Shown here piece by piece: positions 12,070 to 23,674 of a DNA stretch of 64,000 bases. Position 1 is the first letter of the stretch. Every line of letters starts with the position of its first letter. Origin of the DNA: Melitaea cinxia (taxonomy: Eukaryota; Arthropoda; Insecta; Lepidoptera; Nymphalidae); NCBI RefSeq assembly GCF_905220565.1, contig NC_059398.1:6595177-6659176 (forward strand). Reading direction: 5' to 3'. A model generated the notes under the pieces. That model saw only the letters and a list, made by a program, of their open reading frames with translations, searched no databases and was not told where the DNA came from. The position numbers were made by a program, and so were the translations under genes.

Positions 12070-13625
12070 ACACTAACTGTTGCCCGCGATTACGTCCGCG
12101 TGGTTATGAAGATATGCATTACCATTAAGTTGTTTAACGCAAATTATTTTTTTATTTCAGTCACTTGAAATGCTTATCAAACTGAGTAATTTTTTAAAAG
12201 GCACAATTTAGTATAATTTAATAGTTATTTTTATAAAAACTCTCTATACACCACATTTTTAGTTTTATTTTCAGGCTGTATATGTTTCATACAAACTATC
12301 AACCCCATTAAACCCCCTTAGCGGTGGAATATCGTAAAATCCGTTCTTAGCGGACGTCTGCTAACTATAATCTACCTCCGTGCCAAATTTTATCTTTGTC
12401 CAACCTGGATGGATAGACCATCCAGCGGTTTTTGAGTTCTCGTGATAAGTGAGTTAGTGACCTTTCTTTTTTATATTTATAGATTACGATGCATTATTTG
12501 GACACCTCCTCACCATCTATAGAGCATATATTTTAAATTTCAAGTCTCTTACTTCAAAAACATAGGACTTTCATACAAACTTCCGACCCCCGTTTTATCC
12601 CTTTAAATTAACGGATGTCTACGCCCTATAAGGAACGTACCTGCCAAATTTCAAGTTTATAGCTGTTATAGTTTTGGAGGTTTCGTGATAAGTGAGTTAA
12701 CCTACCATCTCCCGTTTTAACTCAAGAAGAGAGTTGATTTCTAAGATACATCATTTGGACACCTTTTCATCATCTATAAGGTATACATTTTAAATCTCAA
12801 GTCTCTTACTTCAAAAACATAGGACTTTCATACAAACTTCCAACCCTCGTTTTATCCCCTTAGGGGTCAAGTTCCGTAAAAGTTCGTTCTTAGTGGATGC
12901 CTACGCCTTATAAGAAACTTACCTGCCAAATGTCAAATTTGTAGCTGTTATAATTTCGGAGATTTCGTGATGAGTGGGTCAACGTAACATCCCCCGTTTT
13001 AACCCCAACAGGGAGTTGATTTCTAAGAAACATTATTTGGGCACCTTGTTACCATCTATAGAGCATACATTTTAACTTTCAAGTCTCTTACGTCAAAAAC
13101 ATGGGACTCTCATACAAACTTCCAACCCCCATTTTACCCCCTTAGGGGTTGAGTTTCGTAAAATCCGTTCTTAGCAAATGTCTACTTTCTATAAGAAGCC
13201 TACCTGCCAAATTTCAAGTTTGTAGGTTTTATAGTTTCGGAGATTTCGTGATGAATGACCTTTCGCGTTTATATATATTATAGATAGATATATAACATCC
13301 CCTGTTTTAACCCCAAAAGGGAGTTGATTTCTAAGAAACATTATTTGGGCACCTTGTTACCATCTATAGAGCATACATTTTAAATTTCAAGTCTCTTACT
13401 TCAAAAACATGGGACTTTCATACAAACTTCCAACCCCTGTTTTACCCCCTTAGGGGTCGAGTTTCGTCAAATCCATTCTTAGCAATAGATTACGCCCTAT
13501 AAGGAGCCTACCTGCCAAATTTCAAGTTTGTAGGTGTTATAGTTTCGGAGATTTCGTGATGAATGACCTTTCGCGTTTATATATATTATAGATAGATAGA
13601 TTATAGATTATAGATAGATAGATTA
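12070..13625 (+). mobile_element. CTAACTG-headed repeat carrying a tandem array
   Basis: The head 'ctaactgttgcccgcgatta' is followed by ~400 bp of single-copy interior and then four related units (12490-13600). The element ends in 'tatatatattatagatagat'. The interior phrase 'gacctttcgcgtttatatat' occurs twice, at about 13258 and 13565, so the end of the element has itself been duplicated. Confidence 0.6.
12490..13600 (+). repeat. Tandem repeat, about four units of 257-308 bp
   Basis: Each unit starts near 'attatttgggcacc' (12493, 12750, 13032, 13340) and carries 'caagtctcttacttcaaaaa', 'ctttcatacaaacttccaac' and 'tacctgccaaatttcaagtt' in the same order. Spacings are 257, 282 and 308 bp. The first unit lacks a ~28-bp block and the third has gained ~26 bp, so the units have diverged independently. 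Confidence 0.85.
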
Positions 13626-13932
13626 TAAAGTTGAAAAGTTTGTTTGTTTGTTTGTTTGCTTGGACGCGCTAATCTCAGGAACTACTGGTCCGATTTAAAA
13701 AATTCTTGCAGTGTTAGATAGACCATATATCAAGGAAGGCTATAGGCTATATAACATCACCCTAAGGCCAATAGGAGAGAAGCACCAATGGAGAATGTTT
13801 CAAAATCGGGCTATTTTCCTTTTGAGAGCTTCCGCTGCGTGCGCTGCTTAAACAGTTAAAGTTTCGCAAAAATCATGTATGACAGAATTGTTCCTATTCC
13901 ACGCGGACGAAGTCACAGGCTGAAGCTAGTTA
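13610..13932 (-). mobile_element. CTAGCTT-headed repeat, inverted
   Basis: On the minus strand it begins 'ctagcttcagcctgtgactt', includes 'cgtccgcgtggaatagg', and ends in (CAAA)n and the GATA-rich tail shared with the preceding element. It abuts that element tail to tail. Confidence 0.6.
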
Positions 13933-14065
13933 GAAGTATATAGTTGTTTCTTTACTTATCCACAAGCTATAAATAGATTTTTCTTTTTATTTCCTTAGTT
14001 ACTTTAAAATTTAACGCGTTAGAATCAAACGCTTGGAGTATTTTATATTGGTTACGTTTACGGTT

Positions 14066-14359
14066 GATGGCCGCTCTGGTGTAATGGTGCGTGTGCCGTA
14101 TTGGCGGCGCCTAAACACCGATTGTCGCGGGTTCGATTTCCGCTCGGAGTTGATATTTGTATTTATAAAAATATTTATTTCGCGCCCTGGTTGTTAGTTG
14201 TTGTTGTGGGTCTGCCCACCTTGCCCTCGCGCGTTAAGCTGTCGGTCCCGGTTATTATCATGTAAACCTGATAGCGATCGTTACTCATAGTAGAGAATAT
14301 ATCCGCCTATCCGCATTGGAGCAGCGTGGTGGATTAAGCTCTGATCCTTCTTCTACACG
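14066..14359 (+). mobile_element. tRNA-headed SINE, 3' truncated
   Basis: Box A-like TGGTGTAATGG is at 14077-14087 and box B GGGTTCGATTTCC at 14129-14141, an RNA polymerase III promoter of tRNA type. The body (from 'gttaagctgtcggtcccgg' to 'gctctgatccttctt') matches the body of the next SINE. It stops before the RTE-like tail. The cloverleaf is not conserved, so this is not a functional tRNA. Confidence 0.75.
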
Positions 14360-14373
14360 ACGCGACTTCTGAC

Positions 14374-14716
14374 GACGCGTTGGCGCAACGGTCACAGCAC
14401 TGGTTTATGGCTATTGCGCTGGCGGTTGCGGGTTAATAGATCCTCGCGCATGACAAACATTTGTATTGTCCATACAGATGTTTGCCGTGGTCTGAGTGTT
14501 TGTGCAGTCCTTGTGGGTCTCTCCACCGTGCCTCGGAGAGCACGTTAAGCCGTCGGACCCGGTTGTTATCATGTACACCTGATAGCGATCGTTACTCATA
14601 GTAGGGAATATATCTGCCAACCCGCATTGGAGCAGCGGGGTTTATTTAGCTCTGATCTTTCTCCTACATGGGGAAAGAGGCCTGTGCCCAGCAGTGGGAT
14701 ATTACAGGCTTTAGCG
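14374..14716 (+). mobile_element. tRNA-headed SINE with RTE-like tail
   Basis: Box A TGGCGCAACGG lies at 14381-14391 and box B, GGTTGCGGGTTaataGATCC, at about 14424-14443 with a small insertion. The body is shared with the SINE just upstream ('gttaagccgtcggacccgg', 'gatagcgatcgttactcata'). It ends in 'aggcctgtgcccagcagtgg' and 'gatattacaggct', a tail resembling that of RTE LINEs such as the one at 51060-51110. The head differs clearly from its neighbour's head. Confidence 0.75.
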
Positions 14717-14759
14717 TAATGTACAAATAACCTTTAACTATCGACAAATCTATGCAAAT

Positions 14760-15067
14760 AAATAAAATTGGAGTGTCTGTTTGTTGTATTAAAATGACCA
14801 CTTTTTACTAAATGCATATATATGTATGTATACACGGTACATTTACCAAAATAACATTTTTTACAATTTTTGTCTGTCTGTCTGTTTGTTCCGGCTAATC
14901 TCTGAATCGGCTGGACCGATTTTGTCGGGCGTTCACTGGCAAATAGCTGATATAATAAGGAGGAGTAACTTAGGCTATTTTTACTATAGGAATTTATTTA
15001 TTTTATAACTCTGTGAACTGAACAATAGCTTTTTTGTTAAACTCCACGCGTCGCGGGCTCTGCTAGT
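14760..15067 (-). mobile_element. CTAGCAG-headed repeat, inverted
   Basis: The minus strand opens 'ctagcagagcccgcgacgcg', and the far end has the (CAGA)n/(CAAA)n and 'ccgattcagagattagccgg' blocks typical of the group. Confidence 0.55.
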
Positions 15068-18000
15068 AGTAAATAAACTCGTCTACATGAGAAACGAAAA
15101 ATTGTCAACAGTTGTCAACTATTAATAAAACTCTAACTTACCTGGAATTAACACATTTTTAAAAACGTCAATAGTAGTCTACTAATACGTATGACTAAAC
15201 CGAATTATAATTTATAACCGGATTACTATTTAAGTAAAAACTACGTCAATGACACGATTTAAATATATTTTTTATTATTAACGCAGAAGAATATTATTAA
15301 ATGTTTTTAAGTAAATCAAGCTTTGACCTATTAAGTTTCTTGACCGATTATTTCGTACAGAATTCGTATTACCAGTTCGAATTATGACGCTGGCCATGAT
15401 TCAAAGAATAGAAAAAAGTGTGCCAATTTACAGAATCAGGGCAAGGTTGTACTCTCGATTTGCGTACAGAGAGAGCATCCGTACCAGCTGAATACGTCAG
15501 TTTGTAACATGATAGCGAAAATAAAAAATATTTAAAGTCTACACGTGTTTGACTTAAAACATTACTTCAATGGTAATATTACCAAAAAATATGAATTTCT
15601 ATACATTTTAAACGTTACTATATATATATTAAATGTGTAACACAAGTGCTAAATAAAGCGTATCTGACTTACAAGCCATCAGTTTCGAATGACGTAAGTG
15701 AGCGTGTAAATTTCCTCCTCCATTTGGTATTCAATCGGAACCGGTTGTCCTTTTAGAACATAAAATACTCGCGGACAAGAACTCTTAATTCGTAATCTCA
15801 AGTGTATTGCACCGACATTTATTATCACTTGAGGCGTCATGTCAGTCGCTCGCTGCTTGTGTCAACAGACGCGATTGCAGGTGCCTTAGTGCGCGCGGTC
15901 GTTCACCCGCCTGTCACCGATATTTGGCTACCATAGACATCCATACATTTATAACTCAAAGATAACGGGCCCGCGTTGAATGTAGCCGCTCCGGGAACCG
16001 GGACGTGGCGGAATGACGAATTCTATCCGTCTAGTTCTACCTACTATTCTTTGTTAACTAGTACGAACGTCTTGTTCGTAACAGTTAGCGAAGTAATAGA
16101 AGTGTTTTGTCTAGCTTAATTTGATCTTTCAATTCGACTCGATCGTGTAGTTTATTTATTACTTTCATAAATAATATAAATGTTTCGTAAGATCTGAAGG
16201 TAAGCTTTTATCCTATTTAAGTGAGTATAAACCGAAGAAACGGAGCTCCAATTTATTGGTTTTATTTAAGCCTTTATATGAGTTGAAACCGGTAGTTCTG
16301 GTTTCGATTTGGTTCTACTGGGCTCAAAGATAAGATTACAGTTGAGAAATTTATAATACTTATTATATGAAATGAGTTACAAAGAGTGAACGGAATATTA
16401 GTATCAAGAATGTACTTGTTTTATCTCTTAGATAAGTATGTAGAACATACAATCATATTCTAATTATAATTCTCGCAAACTAGCCACACATCATCAAGTG
16501 CTAACTCAAGTATTAAAAAAAGTACAATAATCGTACAAAACATTTAAGCTAATGTACTATCGCAACTGGTAAATTCTAAGGATCAATTTTAAAGATAAAA
16601 ATCCATTAAAACAAACAAGGTTTCAGAGAATGGTTATCACAAAAACTGAGTTCCTTGCTCGCGGTCAATCACACGGGGTTAAAATCCGGGCCCGACGGTA
16701 AAAAACCGGGCGCACGTCCAGACCTTACACGCGTAGAGCGGGACATCGGAATTAGGACACCGTTCGGGTTATTTCGGTTGTCGAATTGGGGCGGCCCGTT
16801 AACATCGGGGTTTCCGAGCCGAGAGGATGAAAACAAATAGTTCAGCTCTGCAAGTGGGTTCTTGATAAAATTTAGTTTTATCTTCGTAGGCGATATGTCT
16901 CGTGTGACTTAAGATGTCATATTGAAATCATAACGAGTTATATAAAACGTATTTTAGTGCTAAATCGACATACTATGAAAGATATCATTTGTTGTCATAC
17001 ACTAAGAATATAGAACATATTATTGACACACATAACATTGCCTTCAACTAGGATTTAGCTTATCCAGGGCCTTGCAAACTCACGTGTCAGTAAAATTGGC
17101 ACCTGTCGGGATTCAAATAAATCTGTTTCAATATCAGCATTCTCTATCAACTATATTTGTTCAGTACAAAAGAAAAAAAAAACTCAAACGCATAATTCGT
17201 ACACGTATACGGAGATTTTTTTTTTTGCAGTTATGAGTTACGTGTATATTAAATTAAGCTAGCTGTTTCCCTTTTCATGGAAATAGAAATATATCTAAAC
17301 ATTAATTAACACAAACGGCACTAATTTGTATGCTGTACTCGTTACATATTACCATTTTCTCTTAAATATGTAAGTGAAGGTAATTTATTTTATCATATAT
17401 AAATTGACTGTCTATATCTTTGATATGTTTATTCTTAATGGATATAAATTCAAACACTAGATACAATATATCGAAGAACTAATAAAGCATGAAGCGATCA
17501 ATTAAGTTCTAGATAACTTGTTTTACTTGTTTAAGTGCCCGTGTGCTTTCTACATACTTTCCTTGAGAACCAGTTTATAAAATTCATTCATTATATTAAG
17601 TAAGGTAACTTAAACGTTGCACAATGTTGCAATCTATCATAGCGATCTAAACACCAGTTATAATGATCTTCTAGGTAAACTTTTGGCGGTACAATATTTA
17701 GTAGAAGACGCTTTGGGCTATCTTAAACATGAAAGAATAAGATTGCGGTTAATAAACTCAAAAATTTCAAACAATTTCTCGCGAAGTATATCTATATATA
17801 GTATACATAGCTCTTTATATACCGTGGAAGGTAAACTTTTAAAACTGTCATATGTCTGGTTTGTCTAGTTTTTTTTTTTTTTTTTTTTTTTGTTAAATAA
17901 GACCAAACAGGTTACGAACAAAGAATATTCTGAATGTACATAATTATACTTTTATGTAATAAAAGTTTCAAGAAAAGTATTTAGTGATTATAAGAAATTA

Positions 18001-18470
18001 AAATAGATATAAATCTTCTAAATACATTTACGAATCAATTTATCAAATGAAATAATTGAAGAACAAAATTCTCCCGTTTATTATTATTTTCGCAATGCAA
18101 AGTTTTCATGTTAAAATGTATCTTGCGAGTAAGCTGTTTTACATGCATACGTCTACAAAACAGTAGGTATTCTGTCCTCAATTTTTACATTAGGAAACAA
18201 CAAAACGTACATAAAAACGTTAGCATATTTTTTACTGCGTCAGAAAACGGAAGTACTAAATATTATGCTCGATTGGCGGCCTCGATGTGTCTAGACAGCA
18301 TCTACCAATCTAAGCAATAATCAAATATGCAAACAATTAAACGGCTTAATCTTTCAAGGTTTCAATTATGAATTATTAGGTGAATTATTAATCGACATTA
18401 GAAATTTGTATTTGCTTAAGATGAAAGGGTACCGAAGAGACTTTTCAAAAATAGGTATTTGAATAAAATG
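15068..18470. other. Mostly gene-free stretch with two GC-rich patches
   Basis: AT-rich apart from two patches. At about 15840-15910 there is TCAGTCGCTCGC followed by TTGCAG|GTGCCT, which could be a tiny first exon, though this is weak. At 16655-16840 there is a GC-rich open frame (separate entry). A 20-plus-base T-run lies at about 17870-17892. Nothing else is supported. Confidence 0.35.
16655..16840 (+). other. Unrecognised GC-rich open frame
   Basis: About 185 bp of GC-rich sequence encode, among others, KSGPDGKKPGARPDLTRVER and GLFRLSNWGGPLTSGFPSRE, ending in a stop after DENK. The composition differs from the flanks, and 'ggtttcag' lies 20-30 bp upstream as a possible acceptor. I do not recognise the peptide. 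It could be a 3'-terminal exon, an old transposon piece or chance. The ATG at 16655 is not in a good initiation context. Confidence 0.25.
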
Positions 18471-18787
18471 TTTCTGTCGCGCTGCATGCCGCTACCGCGC
18501 CCCGCACCATCTCCGCTCCGTTTTTTCTACGTGTGACTGTCGCGTTCTTAGTGTGCGTGCGCCGGCTATTCAGCTATTAATTGTTGACGATATTTGAGTA
18601 TTCGCATCTTTCGTTTCTTATTGACTACGAGTACATATAGCGCATAGTGCTATTTTTCTGAATTTGGCTTGTTTTATTGAATTTGTTCTGCATCGTATTG
18701 CTGTGATTCGGCTTTACTATTATTGGATTTCGTAAACTACTTATTATTATGTTTTATTATTTTGACTTGGATACTCTTTGTGACTTG

Positions 18788-18824
<37 letters not shown>

Positions 18825-19170
18825 GTAAATATTTTTGTGGGTAATTATCGAAATACTTAGGTACTTTATTTATGAATTAGGTATGTAATTACATGGTTAA
18901 GGTGTGTGTAAGAATGGGTATTGAGATACATACATAATTATAGTGTATACATGTAGTATATAGTATAAGTGTAAGAATAATATATATATTATGTAATGTA
19001 GTACATACATAGTATAAAACGTTTGTCTTAGTACCTATATAATTTGTAATGTCTCATGTTTGTCGCAGTTATTAGTACATAGGTATAGGTTATATGTATT
19101 AATTTACATATAATTGCGGCGATATAATGGTTAAAAATAATATTATAATTAAAGAAAAAAAAAAACAAGA
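18471..19170 (+). other. Composite repeat-like region with (TA)n
   Basis: It begins with an isolated GC-rich block ('gccgctaccgcgccccgcac', 'gcgttcttagtgtgcgtgc') resembling a retroelement 5' end, and continues into AT-rich DNA with a (TA)n run at about 18788-18826. It ends in 'ataattaaagaaaaaaaaa' (A-run at about 19154), as a retroposed tail would. No coding sequence is seen. Treating it as one element is inference. Confidence 0.3.
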
Positions 19171-19470
19171 AAAGCCGCCTGTGTGAAGAACAACTATTAG
19201 AAAGTCAACTAAAAAGGCCTGAACAAGATAAAAATTCAATAATTACACAAAGATAGCTAAATAAATCACAACAATTTCACACATTATGTACTGTACACTC
19301 ACAAAAATCATGAAGGCGGCTTTTTCAATTATTATTTTATTTATGTTTTTTTAGTTAGGCAAATTACGTAATCTATTCAATTTTTTTAAAGAGTGGTTGA
19401 TTAACATGACATAACATAACAATACACTTTATTGTACACCAACAGAAAATAATAATACGTATCAAATTGA

Positions 19471-20031
19471 TTTTTAACCGACTTCCAAAAAAGGAGGAGG
19501 TTCTTAATTCGACTGTATTTTTCTTTTTTTTTTGTATATATTTTACTTCAGAACTTTTGACTGGGTGGACCGAGTTCGACTTGTACGCAAAGGAAAAAAA
19601 GCCGACTTCAATTACATCGACATGTAATACAACAAAGGTAGACGAAAATATAGTCAAGTAAATACGCGTTATTAAAGATTACTCAAAAAGTTCTTATCAG
19701 ATCTAGGTTAAATTTAATTATGACTACACGATAAACATCAGCTTTCGATTAAATTAAAAATCATCAAAATCGTTACACCCAGTAAAAAGTTACGCGGTAT
19801 AATACAACGTAGGTCGACGAAAATAGTCAAGTAAAAACGTATTATTTATATGACTCGAAAAGTTGTTGTTAGATCTCAAATAAACTTAAGTGAGACCAAA
19901 TGACACACACCACCTTTCGATTAAAAAAAATTTGTTGAAATCGGTCCACTCAGTCAAAAGTTCTGAAGTAACATACATAAAAAATACAGTTAAATTGAGA
20001 GCTTTCTCCTTTTTTGGAAGTCGGTTAAAAA
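19471..20031. mobile_element. Composite AACCGACTTC element with 26-bp perfect inverted ends
   Basis: Bases 19471-19496 are the exact reverse complement of 20006-20031; both carry 'aaccgacttcc' plus an A-run and GGAG. Inside, at about 19596-19631, a second 'gccgacttcaattacatcga' marks an internal family end. The 561-bp unit therefore looks like two family members in opposite orientation, or one inside the other. It is non-coding. Confidence 0.65.
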
Positions 20032-20600
20032 TAGAAACCGATTTTACACGTCTATAGAATTCATAAGTCGACAAGCTTGAACAGTGAAAGATTTAGTATA
20101 AAAGAAAGAGGAGTGAGAGGGAAATTCAAGAAGTAAGCTTTCCTCAGAACGAAGACTGCGTTCATTGGAATCACTAAGAAATTTAAATCGTCGTTTTAGA
20201 TAAGCAGGTACAACAGGGTTAAACAGAATAGAGTAAAGTAAGTTGAGAATATACGTATTCCCGCAGTAGGGAATTGGGTGCCACTCAGGCCGTAACTACT
20301 GCCGTATCAGCCGTATCAATGATACGGGGCCCCCTATTTACAGGGTATTACAGGTAAGGTGTGTAAGCAAAAATTAGTAAAATATTATCCACAATGTCAC
20401 TTAATCTTGTGCTTCCTGGAAAAAAAGAATAAAAAAATGGCATACATACCTATAGAGTTTTCACTTCAGAAATGACTGAAGTCTGAAAAGCAATCCCCTT
20501 TTATCCAAGTCAAGCGTGCGCCCAATTGTGGATAACATTCTGTATCGTTTATTTCGGGATTCAGTTAATCATTATGAACAATGAATTAATCTTTTTTTAT
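20032..20600. other. Gene-free stretch
   Basis: It contains a 17-bp palindrome CCGTATCAATGATACGG at 20311-20327. No gene seen. Confidence 0.4.
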
Positions 20601-21330
20601 ATAAGAATGGGGCACACAAGCAGACGAAGCCATCTGATTTATAACGGCTACCGTCGCCCATGGCCTTTAGAGAAAAGATGTAGACACTAGACGCTTGAAA
20701 ACCCCCAAATTTTAGTAAGGTCATTCCACACTTTGAATGTACGCGGAAAGAATGCGCACGAAGCTCACACATTGGTTGCAAACCACTGGTGGATACTATT
20801 AGCACCACTAGACTTCTTGGCATCGAAAGAATGCAGAACACGACAAACGACACTGCTCATAGTGCACATTACGCATCGCGTGCTCGCACCGTGGAATGCT
20901 CGATGGTGCTTTTCCCTCATCGTCAAGAGTTGAATTCGACGCAAAAAGAGTGCAAAGAATTTTCGCTTACTTTTTCGCATAATGTGCCAGAGAGCCTTCA
21001 GGTTCGCGCAATGATGGAAGTGTAGACTAAAAAACGTTACCTTCGACAGCTTTTGTAAGAAACAAAAGGCACGGGTTCCATTTGGAAAGCCCAATAGTCT
21101 CTCGCCAATTCTGCTGTGTTTGAACTTTGCCCTAGCGATTTACTACCTGTAAGACCTGGAGGCAGCGTTGAATCTCTTCTTCAGGTTATGCGCCTGTGAA
21201 TCCCCCTTATAGATGCGGAAGATTCATAGGAATTCACTAATAGTATTGGCCTCACAGGCTGAAGCGAACGATCCCCCGCATCTATTGCTGCAGGTCAAGG
21301 CTAATAACTCTCCAGCTTGGAACTACAAGC
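20601..21330. other. Degenerate repeat-like region of higher GC
   Basis: The phrases 'aagcagacgaagccatctga' and 'cattccacactttgaatgta' look to me like non-coding tails of lepidopteran retroelements. Overlapping short frames on both strands have no recognisable domain. I regard it as an old transposon remnant, with low certainty. Confidence 0.3.
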
Positions 21331-21930
21331 TCTTTAAATTAGCTTAAAATCCGAAATTCAAAACATTCATTCCATTAAAGAACTCATGGAATTATTACTG
21401 ATAAAATTCAATAACCTTGCATCCAGTTTTCCGGAGGTATTAACTTGATGTTTTTCAAAACTAAAACTGATAAAAAATTAACTAAGGATTTCGATGGAAC
21501 AGGAACAGCTACAGCAGACTACACTCACTATTGTCTATTCTAGGAGGAAGTAATAACTTATAATCAATAAATATTTATTTTAATTCAATGCAAGCATTTT
21601 TTTGTGAGAAATCTTTACCCATCATTTGCCTGCCCCCCCCCCCACTAATTTTGATACAGGGCCCCAAGGTTCCCGGGGTTCCAAGGAATGCTACGCCAGT
21701 GGTGCCACTTGAGTTTTTTACGCAATTCAGAAATATGATTCTATTTGCGAAGTCCAAATACGAATCGCATAGGTACATAGATTCGACCTAATTTAATAAT
21801 CTGCTCCTCAGTAATGTCAAGAAAACAACTAAGCAATTTTTTACCAATGAAAAAAACAGAGAAGGTTCTAAAGTCGCTACGTACCTATATTTATTTATGT
21901 TTGACCATGCATAACTTTTTACAGTGTACT

Positions 21931-22255
21931 GTGTGGCTACGGTACTAAAGAATTCAGCCACTCCCTCTCTTCCCGTGGGTGTCGTAAGAGGCGACTAAGG
22001 GATAACACAGTCCACTACCACCTTGGAACTTAAAAAGCCGACCGGTGGCGGGATAACCATCCAACTGCTGGCTTTGAAATACACAGGCCGAAGACGGGCA
22101 GCAGCGTCTTCGGTGCGACAAAGCCAGCCCTGCGGTCACCAACCCGCCTGCCCAGCGTGGTGACTATGGGCAAAACACATGGGTTCACGTTGTTTTTGGC
22201 GTGAACTTGAACCTATGTCCAACAGTGGACTGTATAGGCTGTAATGAATGAATGA
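21931..22255 (+). mobile_element. RTE-tailed short interspersed repeat, near full length
   Basis: Blocks in order: 'gtgtggctacggtac', 'gtgtcgtaagaggcgactaa', 'aaaaagccgaccggtggcgg', 'cacaggccgaagacgggcag', 'gtggtgactatgggcaaaac', then the tail 'cctatgtccaacagtggact' and (AATG)n. The simple-repeat tail marks the 3' end and sets the orientation. Five related copies lie at 33271, 38534, 40332, 45331 and 51928. Confidence 0.8.
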
Positions 22256-22581
22256 ACTTTTTACAGAGTATTCCGAAATTGATAAAAAAATATATTGGAA
22301 AGAGTAAACCCCGAAGTTGTTTTTCGCCTAGCAGGCGAGGAAGAAGCGCGGCTCGCAGCTTGCTTGGCATAGGCATGGGAAAGAGCTGAGTCCTAATTTT
22401 TTAAACTTTCTTATTCTATTTTTTATTAGTATTACGGTAATAATAATCATAATATACTTTTTTGAAATCCTTGTATTGAGCCCTCTAATTTGATACCAAA
22501 AACAAACAACACAGTTATTTACCATAATTATCATTGTTATTTGTTAGCGAAACCCTTCGTTAGTCCAGGTTTACATAGTGT

Positions 22582-22620
22582 TACAATAAAAACCGCATAT
22601 ACAAATACGGTTTTATTGTA
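22582..22620. repeat. Short hairpin
   Basis: 22582-22595 (tacaataaaaaccg) pairs with 22608-22620 (cggttttattgta), with one bulged A and a loop of about 12 bases. It is isolated; no role is evident. Confidence 0.6.
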
Positions 22621-22854
22621 GTTATGAAAAGAGAAATTATTTAATTTTGTTAATACGAATTTTAGAAAATATCGACTAAAAATTACATCACTAGTGTATC
22701 GATATAATTATCGACTATGAGGCATCACTACGCTGGCGTATATACGTATTGCTTTGACCCTTCCCTCCCCCAGACCTATCCCCCAAAAAGCAAGAAAGGG
22801 ACAACTGCAGCTCAGACCGTTTTAGGTAGATAATTTTTGACCAAAACAGTGTTT

Positions 22855-23166
22855 CGTAGTCGACTGTTTTCTCCTCAAAACATGACATTTTTTTTTTAAT
22901 TTTTTTTTTAGAAAATAAAAGAAGACTTCGGCTATGCCCCTATGTTCTCATTTTTTTGAAAATATGCATATATTTTTTTTAATGAGTGTCTGAAAATGTA
23001 CAAAAAATTATGCAAGATTTCGAGTTTTTGAAGTCTCCTAATTCCTATGATAATAAGAATATGAAAAAAATCAAAACATAGGGGCATGGTCATGGCAGCA
23101 AAGAGTTCTATGACACAAAAATATTTGATCTAGTGTCATTATCCAGGGAGAAAACAGTCGACTACG
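22855..23166. mobile_element. Foldback (long inverted repeat) element
   Basis: 22855-22874 (cgtagtcgactgttttctcc) is the exact reverse complement of 23147-23166. The arms continue inward imperfectly: 'atgcccctatgttctcattt' on the left pairs with 'aaaacataggggcat' on the right. The element is about 312 bp, non-coding and AT-rich at the centre. This fits a foldback MITE. Pairing may extend outside these limits. Confidence 0.7.
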
Positions 23167-23477
23167 TTTGTATGGAGAAAGAGCCGGTACCCTTTCCTCT
23201 TAACACAAGAAAAACCATAGATACATATATTAGGAAACATATTACAAGGACACAATATGAAATATTGGTATAATTTATTTAATCTCGAACTTTAATTTGA
23301 TTGTATCTCAGCTATTAAAAGAATGTATAGATACATTTATCCTAAAAATATAGGTTTATTTTAAGATTTCTAGTTTGTTAGGACTTAGGATACACGTGAT
23401 ATCTTTCTTATTACACACATTTACATTCTATTCCATGCTATCCGTTCACTGTGTTTATACTATAACAATATGTAGAC

Positions 23478-23570
23478 GTTCCACTGCTAAGTAATGGTTT
23501 CTTCTATGAGAAGGGTCTTGGAATTTAATCCATTAGGCTGCTTCACTGAAGTAAATACAGTCAGTAACTT
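23478..23570 (+). mobile_element. Possible interspersed repeat remnant
   Basis: 'gacgttccactgctaagtaa', 'tgagaagggtcttggaattt' and 'ggctgcttcactg' resemble a familiar lepidopteran repeat phrase order. The boundaries are unclear. Confidence 0.3.
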
Positions 23571-23674
23571 CTGTTTCTGCTGTTAAAAAAAAAACTGTGC
23601 TGTTTAAAAAGCCTCGTTACTGTTTTACTAATTACTCTTAAATATATGTTTGTATGTTGTACAAGAATAGCGGC

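Noticed and set aside
20765..21094. 109-codon minus-strand frame with overlapping + strand frames
   Set aside because: Lies in a degenerate repeat-like region; several frames of similar length overlap, none with a domain.
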